A stretch of DNA of 19,343 bases from assembly GCA_023395465.1 (NCBI GenBank), contig JAEWZE010000091.1, positions 1-19,343 of the forward strand, in the 5' to 3' direction. The translations under genes were made by a program, and so were the position numbers. The stretch comes from Pseudomonadota bacterium (GTDB lineage: Bacteria > Pseudomonadota > Gammaproteobacteria > Xanthomonadales > Xanthomonadaceae). Positions 7,859 to 15,044 of the stretch are shown here, one piece after another (positions within the stretch are counted from its first letter, which is position 1; each line of letters starts with the position of its first letter). The notes beneath the pieces are model-generated. The model made no database searches. It saw only the letters and a program-made list of their open reading frames with translations, and had not been told where the DNA came from.

Positions 7859-8689
7859 TCACTTTCTTGCGATCACCAGAGCTAAGTCTCCTAAGGGTCC
7901 GCTGAAGCGCCTGTCCCTTTGAACGCCAGGGAACTGGCGGACCTCCTTGTTGCGGACAAGACGGGCGCTGAAGAACGGGTAGACACGATCGACCAGCCGG
8001 CTCAGCCAGGAACCGGCTTCCACTTCAAACAGCAGCACCAGGTGGCCTCCCGGTTTCAGCTGCTCCCAGGCTTTCTCCGCCACCAGGACCGGATCTGGCA
8101 GATGTTCAAATACCCAGGTGGAAACAATGAGGTCATAAGGCCCCCCGGGAAGCGCATCGCGCATCAAGTCAACCTGCTGGAAACGCACATCGGGCCCGGC
8201 GCCATAGCGCGCTTCGGCCTGGTGGAGCATGGCTCCGGTAAGGTCAACGCCCGTATAGGACCCGTAAGGGAGCCCAAGGGCTTTGATACGCGCCAGGTTT
8301 GCCCCTACGCCGCTGCCAAGATCCAGAACTCTCCCGACAGCAGGAAGATAGCCCACCAGGGCCTGGTCAAAGGCCTGGTGTGCTTCAGGGTAGAACCACT
8401 CCCGCCAGCCCGGATCGATAGCTGCATATCCAGCAGCCAGGCCCTCATAGAGCGATTGGACATCGAAAGGCGCCCTGTTTAACAGGGAAACACCAAGGGC
8501 CGCCTCAACTGCGCCGGCCGAATGCAGCTGCCAGGCAGGCAAATCCAGGAGCCCTTCAATGGCCCTCCGGTAAAGACTGGAGCGTAAACCAAAACGGAAC
8601 AAGCGGACATACTTCCGTCCGAAAAGCAGCGTACTCAAGCCATCCAGGAGGAAGCAGGTTCCTGCCAATCGCACCCACTTCTTATGCAT
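7859..8689 (-). CDS. Class I SAM-dependent methyltransferase
   Basis: 276 residues from the ATG at 8689, which has GAGG six nt upstream; a TTG at 8701 is less likely. The N-terminal part (about 1-70) is fairly hydrophobic, with FLLDGLSTLLFG, and may touch the membrane. The Rossmann-type core starts near 115 with VLDLGSGVGANLARI (SAM-binding motif I), then GVDLTGAML, the DALP region, and DLIVSTWVFEHLPDP, ending in a strand-rich C-terminus. The substrate cannot be told. The start overlaps the end of a small upstream ORF by 8 nt. Whether it belongs with the metal genes or was left between them is unclear. Confidence 0.85.
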   Translation of the reverse strand: MHKKWVRLAGTCFLLDGLSTLLFGRKYVRLFRFGLRSSLYRRAIEGLLDLPAWQLHSAGAVEAALGVSLLNRAPFDVQSLYEGLAAGYAAIDPGWREWFYPEAHQAFDQALVGYLPAVGRVLDLGSGVGANLARIKALGLPYGSYTGVDLTGAMLHQAEARYGAGPDVRFQQVDLMRDALPGGPYDLIVSTWVFEHLPDPVLVAEKAWEQLKPGGHLVLLFEVEAGSWLSRLVDRVYPFFSARLVRNKEVRQFPGVQRDRRFSGPLGDLALVIARK

Positions 8690-8882
8690 GATTATCCTCA
8701 ACCTGGGAAACGGTCCTTACCTTTTCAATGCGGGGATTCCAAAGCTTCAGGTAGACGCTTAGGCCTCGTGAGACAGTTTCCCTCCTGATGGGTCTCATTC
8801 CAGTCCGACACCGTTCACTGAGCACAACCAAGCCGGTCAGCACAACTTCACCCTCCACCGGCTCGATCGTAAAACGCTTCAC
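8682..8882 (-). CDS. Small ORF of unknown function, overlapping the methyltransferase start
   Basis: 66 residues if it starts at the GTG at 8882, or 53 if it starts at the GTG at 8843, which has the better ribosome site (GGAGG about 8 nt upstream). No recognised family; basic, with one short hydrophobic patch (VVLTGLVVL). Two things support translation: the stop overlaps the methyltransferase ATG by 8 nt, and a pair of 22-bp-spaced operators lies just upstream. The absence of family or structure keeps this doubtful. Confidence 0.3.
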   Translation of the reverse strand: MKRFTIEPVEGEVVLTGLVVLSERCRTGMRPIRRETVSRGLSVYLKLWNPRIEKVRTVSQVEDNHA

Positions 8883-8919
8883 AAATGATCATAGGCTGAT
8901 TCATATGCAATGGATATAC

Positions 8920-8951
8920 GGAGTTTCCCTAGATAGGATCAGGGATTTCCC
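8920..8951 (-). promoter_or_regulatory. Two GGGANNTCCC-type operators, 22 bp apart
   Basis: Plus-strand GGAGTTTCCC (8920-8929) and GGGATTTCCC (8942-8951) are exactly 22 bp apart; the second is a perfect palindrome. They lie between the stop codon of the SHOCT gene (8952) and the small ORF and methyltransferase gene. The same spacing and near-identical boxes precede the catalase gene. A dimeric regulator binding on one face of the DNA, two turns apart, would explain it. Confidence 0.55.
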
Positions 8952-9188
8952 CTACTGTAGGTCGACCTTCATCCGTTCGTACTGCTGGCGTGTAATTTCA
9001 CCCCGCGCATAGCGCTCGTTCAAAATACTGATGGGATCTTTTTCCTGGCTCTGCCTTGGAGGCATCCCAGATCCCGGGGAAAACAGACGCTGCACCAGGA
9101 AAACGGCGGTGAAGATGAGGCCGCCCCAGAACAGGAGCATCCCCAGTCCCATGCCCACCATACCCATCCAACCCAATCCCATCATCAT
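8952..9188 (-). CDS. Small membrane protein with C-terminal SHOCT domain
   Basis: 78 residues from the first of three successive ATG codons at 9188, which has GGAG five nt upstream. The frame is open further upstream, but that part overlaps the preceding gene and looks non-coding. A Met/Gly-rich start (MMMGLGWMGMVGMGLGM) runs into one hydrophobic helix (about 10-36); then comes a linker and the SHOCT domain (about 51-78, ISILNERYARGEITRQQY). It lies 76 nt downstream of another SHOCT gene and probably shares its promoter. Confidence 0.82.
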   Translation of the reverse strand: MMMGLGWMGMVGMGLGMLLFWGGLIFTAVFLVQRLFSPGSGMPPRQSQEKDPISILNERYARGEITRQQYERMKVDLQ

Positions 9189-9264
9189 ACCTTCTCCAAC
9201 CTGGATCAGCCGGTACGGGCCAGGCAGCGGAGTTCGCTTCCTACGACCCTGTACCGGCCATGAC

Positions 9265-9522
9265 TTACTTGATTTCTTCGAAAATCCGCTGATACTCTTC
9301 CCGAGAGATCTCTCCCCGGGCATAGCGAGCCTGTAAGACTTCAAGGGCGGGTTGGCCGGATAAAATCTGAGCTTCATGATGAGACGCTCTTCGAAACAGC
9401 CAGACAGCCAGTAGAATGATTCCGATGATCAAAGCGGTCCACAACAGCATGCCCGCAATCATTCCACCCCAACCCCAGGCCCCCCAACCTGCAAAACTAC
9501 CCGTATGACAAAATGGAAACAT
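9265..9522 (-). CDS. Small membrane protein with C-terminal SHOCT domain
   Basis: 85 residues. The N-terminus holds Cys5, His6 and a Trp/Gly-rich stretch (GWGAWGWGG), followed by one membrane helix (about 20-43), a linker with HH, and a SHOCT domain (about 58-85, LEVLQARYARGEISREEY). The ATG at 9522 follows AAAGGG. It is the first gene behind the TAAAG-box promoter at 9587-9641, and the SHOCT gene at 8952-9188 follows it. The intergenic segment holds a weak inverted repeat (GCCGGTAC at 9209-9216, GTACCGGC at 9251-9258) of unknown meaning. Confidence 0.82.
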   Translation of the reverse strand: MFPFCHTGSFAGWGAWGWGGMIAGMLLWTALIIGIILLAVWLFRRASHHEAQILSGQPALEVLQARYARGEISREEYQRIFEEIK

Positions 9523-9586
9523 ATTTTTCCCTTTCTTCGCTTTTTGTTAGAAATTAAATCGTCCAGATAACAATCTTCTAGAGAAA

Positions 9587-9641
9587 AGAATACAAGATGG
9601 ATTTAAAGACTATATATAGGCTTCATAAAGGTTTTGTAAAG
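9587..9641 (-). promoter_or_regulatory. Promoter with 11-bp-phased TAAAG boxes, upstream of the SHOCT gene pair
   Basis: Plus-strand TAAAG, TATAG, TAAAG, TAAAG start at 9604, 9615, 9626 and 9637, each 11 bp apart. A -10-like TATTCT (minus strand, 9592-9587) lies 11 bases from the nearest box, the same gap as in the first SHOCT promoter. Transcription would start near 9580, giving a leader of about 58 nt. Confidence 0.68.
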
Positions 9642-9745
9642 ATTACGGCAGATCGAACCAGGAAGTACTGACAGTCCATTTGAGATAAGACAAAGGATAA
9701 CGTCCTAATGCGACCTATACCTGATATTGCTAAGTCCGTCAATAA

Positions 9746-9810
9746 GGGACATCCCTAATAGAATCAGGGGAAATCCCGAATATCGCTCAGGAAACCTCCT
9801 GAAGTATATT
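9746..9810 (+). promoter_or_regulatory. Catalase promoter with three 22-bp-spaced GGGANNTCCC-type operators
   Basis: GGGACATCCC (9746-9755), GGGAAATCCC (9768-9777) and GGAAACCTCC (9790-9799) start exactly 22 bp apart. The first two are palindromes, the third is degenerate. TATATT at 9805-9810 could be a -10, with transcription starting near 9817 and no good -35. The leader would be about 190 nt and holds no convincing gene. The rest of the gap (9642-9745) shows nothing clear. Confidence 0.55.
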
Positions 9811-9967
9811 TATGTACAGATCAATCTCTGAGCTGTGTACGGGGGTAAGTCAGTCCATTCCTGCAACTCCTCCATTCAGATCTTTCGAGACAACTGACCT
9901 CCCACCAAGACCGGCGTTGAGCATGGTCTTTGCTCCAAATGAATGGGAGAAGTTATTCAGAGACGAG

Positions 9968-9994
9968 GGTGTTGCAGCCCTCAACAGGAACACC
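9968..9994 (+). other. Small leader hairpin before the catalase ribosome site
   Basis: GGTGTT (9968-9973) pairs with AACACC (9989-9994), and GTTG (9971-9974) could instead pair with CAAC (9982-9985). It sits just upstream of GGGAGG. It might affect translation start or mRNA stability; the stem is short and could be chance. Confidence 0.25.
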
Positions 9995-10010
9995 AAAAGG
10001 GAGGTACCAA

Positions 10011-10955
10011 GTGTTTTACCATGTGAAGGAACTGCAGTTTAATGCCCGTGTGGAGAAGGCCGATCCCGCCTTTGCCAGCCTGCTGCTTGAGCAATTTGGC
10101 GGCGGAAACGGTGAGTTAAAAGCGGCTATGCAGTATTTTGTCCAGTCTTTCGGGGCGAGAATGCCTTATCCAGACAAATATGATCTACTGATGGATATTG
10201 CAACAGAGGAACTCAGCCATTTAGAGATCGTTGGAGCTACCATCACAATGCTTTGCGACGGCATTAACGGAGAGCTGAAAGATGCGGTCGAAAAAACATA
10301 CCTGGCACGCCTGATGAAGGGGAAAGCGGAGAAAGAATCTTTGATCCATGAATCCGTGATGAATCCTCAATTCCTGGTACTATCTGGCGGTGGGCCTGCT
10401 TTGACCAATAGCCAGGGCGTTCCCTGGACCGGTGCTTATGTTACTGCGAACGGGGACTTAACTGTTGATCTACGTTCGAACATTGCTGCCGAATCAAGGG
10501 CCAAGATTGTTTATGAATATTTGCTGCAGTTCACGGACGACCCGGGCGTACAGGATACGCTGCGTTTCCTGATGACACGCGAAATTGCTCATTTCCAGCA
10601 GTTTTCAGCCGCTCTGGAGACGATTCAACCCAACTTCCCACCCGGAATCCGTCAGGGCGATCCGCGCTACTCTCACGTAACCTTTAATCTTTCGAACGGT
10701 GACAGCGTTACTGGACCCTGGAATACGGGACAGGGCCCGTGGCCGCAAGGTGAGCAGTGGGAGTATATTGAGGATCCGATTGGGCATGTGATGAAAACAA
10801 AGGGGATGATCGACCAGGGTATCCAGGGGACGAAAAAGACGCAGGAAGATATTGAGAAGACGAATAAAGAACTGAGCAAGAAGCGCAGTCAGGAAGTGAA
10901 GGCGGCCGTTCCCAAGGGTGAGAAGCAGTGGTCAAACTACGATGACGGGAAGTAG
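10011..10955 (+). CDS. Manganese catalase (non-haem)
   Basis: 314 residues from a GTG at 10011 with GGGAGG six nt upstream. The sequence begins with FYHVKELQFNARV after the start, the usual N-terminus of this family, so the longer frame from 9930 is rejected. It decomposes H2O2 to water and O2 with a dimanganese centre. Ligands match the family spacing: Glu35, Glu67, His70 (EELSH), Glu161 and His194 (REIAH). Length is normal for the family. The C-terminal tail (about 270-314) is Lys/Glu-rich. It is the only intact plus-strand gene. Peroxide defence fits copper stress, as Cu(I) promotes radical formation. A 22-bp-spaced operator array lies upstream, and a terminator hairpin follows. Confidence 0.93.
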   Translation: MFYHVKELQFNARVEKADPAFASLLLEQFGGGNGELKAAMQYFVQSFGARMPYPDKYDLLMDIATEELSHLEIVGATITMLCDGINGELKDAVEKTYLARLMKGKAEKESLIHESVMNPQFLVLSGGGPALTNSQGVPWTGAYVTANGDLTVDLRSNIAAESRAKIVYEYLLQFTDDPGVQDTLRFLMTREIAHFQQFSAALETIQPNFPPGIRQGDPRYSHVTFNLSNGDSVTGPWNTGQGPWPQGEQWEYIEDPIGHVMKTKGMIDQGIQGTKKTQEDIEKTNKELSKKRSQEVKAAVPKGEKQWSNYDDGK

Positions 10956-11006
10956 GTCTATCTAAAATTCCTCGAAACGTCGAAGAATGACCTGTTCTAG
11001 CCTTAC

Positions 11007-11040
11007 TGGGGTTGTCCTAACGTAATATGGGACAACCCCA
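11007..11040 (+). terminator. Terminator hairpin after the catalase gene
   Basis: TGGGGTTGTCC (11007-11017) and its exact inverse (11030-11040) flank a 12-nt loop, followed on the plus strand by AGTATTTTATT. It starts 51 bp past the catalase stop. It may also serve the convergent GrpB-family gene, which ends at 11047, though no T-run follows on that side. Confidence 0.7.
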
Positions 11041-11046
11041 AGTATT

Positions 11047-11607
11047 TTATTGATCCGCCTGGTCCTTCTCTTGATTGATGTTTGTACCCAAACCGTTCTG
11101 CCAGATTTCCGCCCGGCGAAGCGTATCTTCAATAAAAGGAGCTTTTTCCTGCATGTAACTGCGCAGGTCTTCTGGAAACCGCCTGATCAGCTCCGCCTTA
11201 TAGAAACCGTAATATTCCGCTTCCCTGCTATGAGTGATCAAATAATCACGCAGGATAAGCATGCGGTAAATTTCCGGGTGACCTAGCGGAAAGATATATA
11301 CGTTGTGCGTGCGCCCCTGCACCGCATCATTCTTAATGAAAAAACGTCGGCCTGGAACGCCATGTTCTCCTACTGCGGTGTAACCCAGGTCTTCCAGCTT
11401 CTGGTTAAACGCATCCACCTGCTCAATGTCTCGCACTTCCACCAGAATGTCGATCACCGGTCGGGCGGTCATGCCAGGGACTGCAGTACTGCCGACATGA
11501 TGGATGATTACGGCCTGACCCCCTAAAGCTTCCGCCAGGGTTTGTGCCTCTTCTTCAAATTGTTTCGTCCACTCTGGATCATAAGTCTCGACCGCAACGG
11601 ATGTCAT
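11047..11607 (-). CDS. GrpB family protein (UPF0157, nucleotidyltransferase fold)
   Basis: 186 residues. The family signature is clear: YDPEW near the start, HHVGSTAVPGM (about 41-51), then RPVIDILVEV, and later GRTHNVYIFP. GrpB proteins resemble the nucleotidyltransferase superfamily; their substrate is not known with confidence, and the family is also found fused to CoaE. GGGAGG lies about 10 nt upstream of the ATG. It follows the kinase gene by 69 nt with no evident terminator between them, so it may be the last gene of the two-component operon. A link to metal response is not shown by the sequence. Confidence 0.85.
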   Translation of the reverse strand: MTSVAVETYDPEWTKQFEEEAQTLAEALGGQAVIIHHVGSTAVPGMTARPVIDILVEVRDIEQVDAFNQKLEDLGYTAVGEHGVPGRRFFIKNDAVQGRTHNVYIFPLGHPEIYRMLILRDYLITHSREAEYYGFYKAELIRRFPEDLRSYMQEKAPFIEDTLRRAEIWQNGLGTNINQEKDQADQ

Positions 11608-11676
11608 CTGAAAGTTTCCTCCCTGGCATATAGTTTACCGTAAATTGCCTCGCCACTCAGGGAAGAAAGCTGCAGT

Positions 11677-12816
11677 TTAACTGGCGATTGGAAGGGTAAA
11701 CTTGAAAGTACTGCCTTTGCCGGCCCCCTTGCTGTCCGCCTCAATCCTGCCTCCCTGCGCTTCCACCAGGTGCTTCGCCACCGTCAATCCAATCCCGCTA
11801 CCACCTTGGACCCGGGAGCGGGACTTATCCGCCCGGTAAAAGCGGGTGAAGAGATGCGGTAGATGTTCGGGGGCGATTCCGGCGCCTGTGTCCTCAACGA
11901 AAATCTCTATCTGGCCCTGGATTTTGCGGACTGAAACCCGAACCTGGCCTCCGGCGGGGGTATACATCAAAGCATTCCCAAGAATGTTGATCAGAACCTG
12001 AGTGGTGCGGTCCACATCGGCCCAGACAGGGGGTATGTTTTCTGGTAGCTGGGCCTGCAGGTCTACCCCTTTTTCGGCAAACTGCATCTGAAAACGCTGA
12101 AGCACCGATCGAACCAAACCAGATATTTTCAGGCGCTGGAAATGCAGCTCATAGGCGCCGGCTTCAACCCGGCTCAGCTCCTGAAGATCGTTGACCAGGC
12201 GCTGGAGTCGATCCGCTTCGCGGTAGATCTGCTGGTAGGTTTCTTCGGTCGCAGGCAGCACCTCATCGATCAGGCCTTCCATATACCCCTTGATCGTGGT
12301 TAACGGGGTGCGCAACTCATGAGACACGTCACCGATCAGTTGGCTCCGCATGCTCTCGGTTTGTTCCAGCTTTGTCGCCATCCGATTGAAGCTCAGCGCC
12401 AGGATGCCTAATTCATCCTGTTCGCCAACGGCTATGTTTCCAACGACCGGGACCCTCTCTTCATAATGCCCTTCCGCAATCCGCTGGCTGGCTGCCGTCA
12501 TTTTCTGAATAGGAATAGAGACTTGCCGCGAGATGAACAGGCTAGCTAAAATAGCCGTCCCACCTGCAGCCACAGCAGCAGTAGTCAGGGCACTGGTAAC
12601 CGCCCGGCGAAAGCTAATATACAAATCTGCTTGCAGTTGGTCAGGAAAACCTCCCATCATCCCCATCATCGTGCTCATATGGCTCAAATGTTGATCGAAC
12701 GCATTGGGAACGGCAAATTCAGCAGTAGAGGCCAGGACGGCGACCCCGACCAGAATAACGGCCAAATAAGAGAGGAACAGCTTTGCAACCAAATGCCTGC
12801 GGATGTAGCTAAGCAT
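11677..12816 (-). CDS. Sensor histidine kinase, BaeS/CusS-like, with a Met/His-rich sensor loop
   Basis: 379 residues. Two membrane helices (about 11-33 and 74-95) frame a short extracytoplasmic loop. That loop has His43, His46 and five Met between 47 and 54 (HLSHMSTMMGMM), suited to Cu(I)/Ag(I) binding. HAMP follows (about 95-150), then HisKA with phosphoacceptor His166 (SHELRTPL), and the ATPase domain with an N-box (NALMYTP, Asn281), DTGAGI (309-314) and GGSGIGL (338-344). It is complete. The start lies one nt after the response regulator stop, with GGAGG inside the end of that gene, so translation is coupled. The metal assignment is inference from loop composition and neighbours. Confidence 0.92.
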   Translation of the reverse strand: MLSYIRRHLVAKLFLSYLAVILVGVAVLASTAEFAVPNAFDQHLSHMSTMMGMMGGFPDQLQADLYISFRRAVTSALTTAAVAAGGTAILASLFISRQVSIPIQKMTAASQRIAEGHYEERVPVVGNIAVGEQDELGILALSFNRMATKLEQTESMRSQLIGDVSHELRTPLTTIKGYMEGLIDEVLPATEETYQQIYREADRLQRLVNDLQELSRVEAGAYELHFQRLKISGLVRSVLQRFQMQFAEKGVDLQAQLPENIPPVWADVDRTTQVLINILGNALMYTPAGGQVRVSVRKIQGQIEIFVEDTGAGIAPEHLPHLFTRFYRADKSRSRVQGGSGIGLTVAKHLVEAQGGRIEADSKGAGKGSTFKFTLPIAS

Positions 12817-12817
12817 C

Positions 12818-13504
12818 TTATTTCCTCCGATCCTCGAATCGGTAGCCTACCCCCCGAACTGTAGTAATCAGGTCGTCCCGGCCCAGTTTCTGACGAACAT
12901 GGCCCAGGTGGACATCGACGACCCGCACTTCACCGAAGTAGTTTGCTCCCCAAACTTTTTCCAACAGCTGTTCCCGGCTGAGCACCAGGCCGCGATGTTC
13001 AGCCAAGGTCTGCAGCAGATCGAACTCCGTGGTGGTCAGCTCAACTTCTTCCCCATCCACCCAAGCCCGCCGGCTGCCCGGGTCAATGCGGATATGATCA
13101 AAATTAAGACTGGGTTCTGGCTGTGGACTGCCACCGGACTGCAGGCGGCGCAGCGCGGCTTTGATCCGGGCTACGAGCTCGCGCGGGCTGAAAGGCTTGG
13201 TTACATAATCATCTGCGCCAACGGATAGGCCCACAATCTTATCTGTCTCCTCGGTCCTGGCGGTTAAGAGAATGACATAGACATCTGACTCGCGCCTCAG
13301 GCGGGTCAAGACCTCGATTCCATCCATGCCGGGGAGCATGACGTCTAACACGACCAGATCCGGCTTGTGAGCGCGAGCCATCTGGAGCCCAGTAGCCCCA
13401 TCGGTCGCGGTAAGGACTTCGTAGCCTTCCGGGCGCAGGTAGGCTGTGACCAGATTTATGATGCTGGGCTCATCATCTATCACCAAAATTTTTTCTTTCG
13501 GCAT
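12818..13504 (-). CDS. OmpR/PhoB-family response regulator
   Basis: 228 residues from the ATG at 13504; ATG at 13510 or TTG at 13519 are possible starts. The receiver domain (about 4-115) has the acidic pair at Asp10/Asp11, phosphoacceptor Asp54 (LDVMLP) and Lys103 (TKPF). The C-terminal winged-helix DNA-binding domain (about 130-226) has LTTTEFDLL, REQLLEKVWG, VDVHLGHVRQKL and TTVRGVGYRF. It is encoded directly before its kinase. Regulators of this class usually bind direct repeats about 11 bp apart; its own promoter carries such an array, as do two SHOCT promoters, so autoregulation is likely. Best guess for the signal is copper or silver. Confidence 0.93.
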   Translation of the reverse strand: MPKEKILVIDDEPSIINLVTAYLRPEGYEVLTATDGATGLQMARAHKPDLVVLDVMLPGMDGIEVLTRLRRESDVYVILLTARTEETDKIVGLSVGADDYVTKPFSPRELVARIKAALRRLQSGGSPQPEPSLNFDHIRIDPGSRRAWVDGEEVELTTTEFDLLQTLAEHRGLVLSREQLLEKVWGANYFGEVRVVDVHLGHVRQKLGRDDLITTVRGVGYRFEDRRK

Positions 13505-13656
13505 TTCCATTCCACTCAAGCTTGACCGGTTCGGTTGCTTAACCTAAGAGTTCTAATTTATTTCTATGCTCAGCAGTCAGGGAGAAACCCTGGATGCTCG
13601 AAATGATATGGGTTAACTGACATCCAGCCGGCAATCCCTTCTGTTTGCCTCCAGTT

Positions 13657-13711
13657 ATTCTATTGAAAGATTATAAAGCGATTGTAAAGGGGGATTGTTG
13701 ATAACGTAAAG
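13657..13711 (-). promoter_or_regulatory. Promoter with 11-bp-phased TAAAG boxes, upstream of the response regulator
   Basis: Plus-strand TAAAG at 13674, 13685 and 13707, with a degenerate TGTTG at 13696, keep an 11-bp register. The -10-like TAGAAT (minus strand, 13662-13657) lies 11 bases from the nearest box, exactly as in the two SHOCT promoters. This supports control of the two-component genes by their own product. Transcription would start near 13650. Confidence 0.65.
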
Positions 13712-13847
13712 AAAACTTACTTTGCAGGAAAAAGTTGAGCAAAAAACTCCCCTGGACACATTCACCACCGAAAGGCCGGTTAAACTGCAGCATGCAGCTT
13801 CCAAATCCTGCCGCCCAAAGTTCAGGAAACGCTGCGGACTTCTCGTA

Positions 13848-13866
13848 TCTCAAAAGTCTTTTGAGA
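13848..13866 (-). terminator. Hairpin after the L,D-transpeptidase gene
   Basis: TCTCAAAA (13848-13855) and TTTTGAGA (13859-13866) flank GTC, about 20 bp past the stop. No clean T-run follows on the minus strand, so a terminator role is only likely by position at the end of the five-gene operon. Confidence 0.4.
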
Positions 13867-13886
13867 GATATAACGACCAGGATCAT

Positions 13887-15044
13887 TTATGCGCCACCAG
13901 CGTTGTATAAAGCTGGGTCGGTTGGGGTTTGCCCGCTTGGATCCCAGACATACACCCAATCCCCTTCTTCGGCCCACTGATACAGCCAGTTCGCATCCCC
14001 TGGAGAAAGGTTTACACAGCCGCGCGACTGCGGCCAGCCAAAGCGGTTGTGCCAGAAGGTCCCATGCAGCGCTCTTGCCTGGTCGAAATACATTGTCCAG
14101 GGCACATCTTCCAGGTAATAGTAGTCCGAACGATCGGCGGTGAAGGAACCTTGCATCGTCTCAGCCTCTGCCTTTTTATATATTTGGAACAGGCCGGGCT
14201 GGGTCCATGCCCCTTCGCGGCCAGTTGCCACCATTGTGGCAAACACCAGCCGGCTCGCCTCGTAAACCGCCACGGTTTGCTCGGCCAGGTTGACTTCAAT
14301 CCAACGCCCGTTGTTCACCCCTTGCGGAGGCGTGGGATTAGGGAGCACCCGGCCCACCTGGCGGCCTTCCACCCACTCTTCCGGACCAACCAGGTACCAG
14401 TCCATGTCCGCCACCCGGCGCACCTCATAAATTTTTACGACCTCATACCGGTAATAGGTCTTGCCGGAATAATTTTCCGGCAGATAACCGGGTGTGCGTT
14501 TTGCCCGCACTTCGTTTCGCACCCAGCCAAATGGGACTTTCGGTGTTCGTGAGAAAACCAATCCTTGAAAGGAACCGGTTGCTCCCAAGCGTGAAAGATC
14601 TTTACCCCGCATCCAGATCCCAGGATCGATCATGTAATAGCGTTTCCCGTCCACTTCTGCAGCGTCGATATAGGTCACAAAGTCAAATCCCGCCTCGATC
14701 CGGCGCAATACAGGCTCACCCTGGATAGCAGCATCCAGCGATGCGAATATAGGAGCATTCGGGGTGGTCACCTGCGCATACAAGAAAGGTACAGCCGCAA
14801 AGGATGGATCCGCGGGTTGGCCTGAAAATGGTCTCGAGAATCCTGTCGGTCTTTTACGGTTCCGGTACTCCATGCGTCCAAGAGACTCGCAGCTTTCAAG
14901 CTCCTGCCCTTCCGCTCTCGGACTGCAGGCCGGAAGTCGAAAATACTCGCTCAAGTTACTGTTTGCAAAAGCGGACGAGGGGAAAGAAAAAGAAACAACC
15001 AGCAGCACTAGAAGGACAACCAGTCGTTTTGGTACTCGTTTCAT
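13887..15044 (-). CDS. Secreted L,D-transpeptidase (YkuD domain)
   Basis: 385 residues with a signal peptide (basic start, hydrophobic 8-27, cut near AFA). The middle part (about 85-235) looks like two SH3-like beta repeats, each with a W-containing strand (GIWMRG, EEWVEG). The YkuD catalytic domain fills about 246-370, with His327 (HGTFWH) and SRGCVNL carrying the nucleophile Cys343. It would make 3-3 peptidoglycan cross-links or attach proteins to the wall, outside the membrane. The start overlaps the Lgt-like gene in ATGA, so it is the last gene of the redox operon. The active Cys could be a client of the neighbouring thiol proteins, which is a guess. Confidence 0.9.
   Translation of the reverse strand: MKRVPKRLVVLLVLLVVSFSFPSSAFANSNLSEYFRLPACSPRAEGQELESCESLGRMEYRNRKRPTGFSRPFSGQPADPSFAAVPFLYAQVTTPNAPIFASLDAAIQGEPVLRRIEAGFDFVTYIDAAEVDGKRYYMIDPGIWMRGKDLSRLGATGSFQGLVFSRTPKVPFGWVRNEVRAKRTPGYLPENYSGKTYYRYEVVKIYEVRRVADMDWYLVGPEEWVEGRQVGRVLPNPTPPQGVNNGRWIEVNLAEQTVAVYEASRLVFATMVATGREGAWTQPGLFQIYKKAEAETMQGSFTADRSDYYYLEDVPWTMYFDQARALHGTFWHNRFGWPQSRGCVNLSPGDANWLYQWAEEGDWVYVWDPSGQTPTDPALYNAGGA

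Larger units (their letters stand above)
13520..13886. other. Long intergenic region upstream of the two-component genes
   Basis: About 370 bases without a convincing gene; the short open frames here have no family features or good ribosome sites. It holds the TAAAG-box promoter (13657-13711), a small hairpin CAGGG-AGAAA-CCCTG (13578-13592) in the likely leader of the response regulator mRNA, and a hairpin near the end of the L,D-transpeptidase gene. The leader of roughly 145 nt is long. Confidence 0.5.

Noticed and set aside
9209..9258. Inverted repeat between the two SHOCT genes as a terminator
   Set aside because: Arms of 8 bp with a 34-nt loop and no T-run; too weak for a feature.
9812..10010. 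Open frames in the catalase leader, including an in-frame extension from 9930
   Set aside because: The catalase family begins at FYHVKELQF and GGGAGG precisely serves the GTG at 10011; the leader frames have no such support.
13722..13980. Small plus-strand open frames between the two-component genes and the transpeptidase gene
   Set aside because: No ribosome site, no family resemblance, and partly antisense to the transpeptidase gene.
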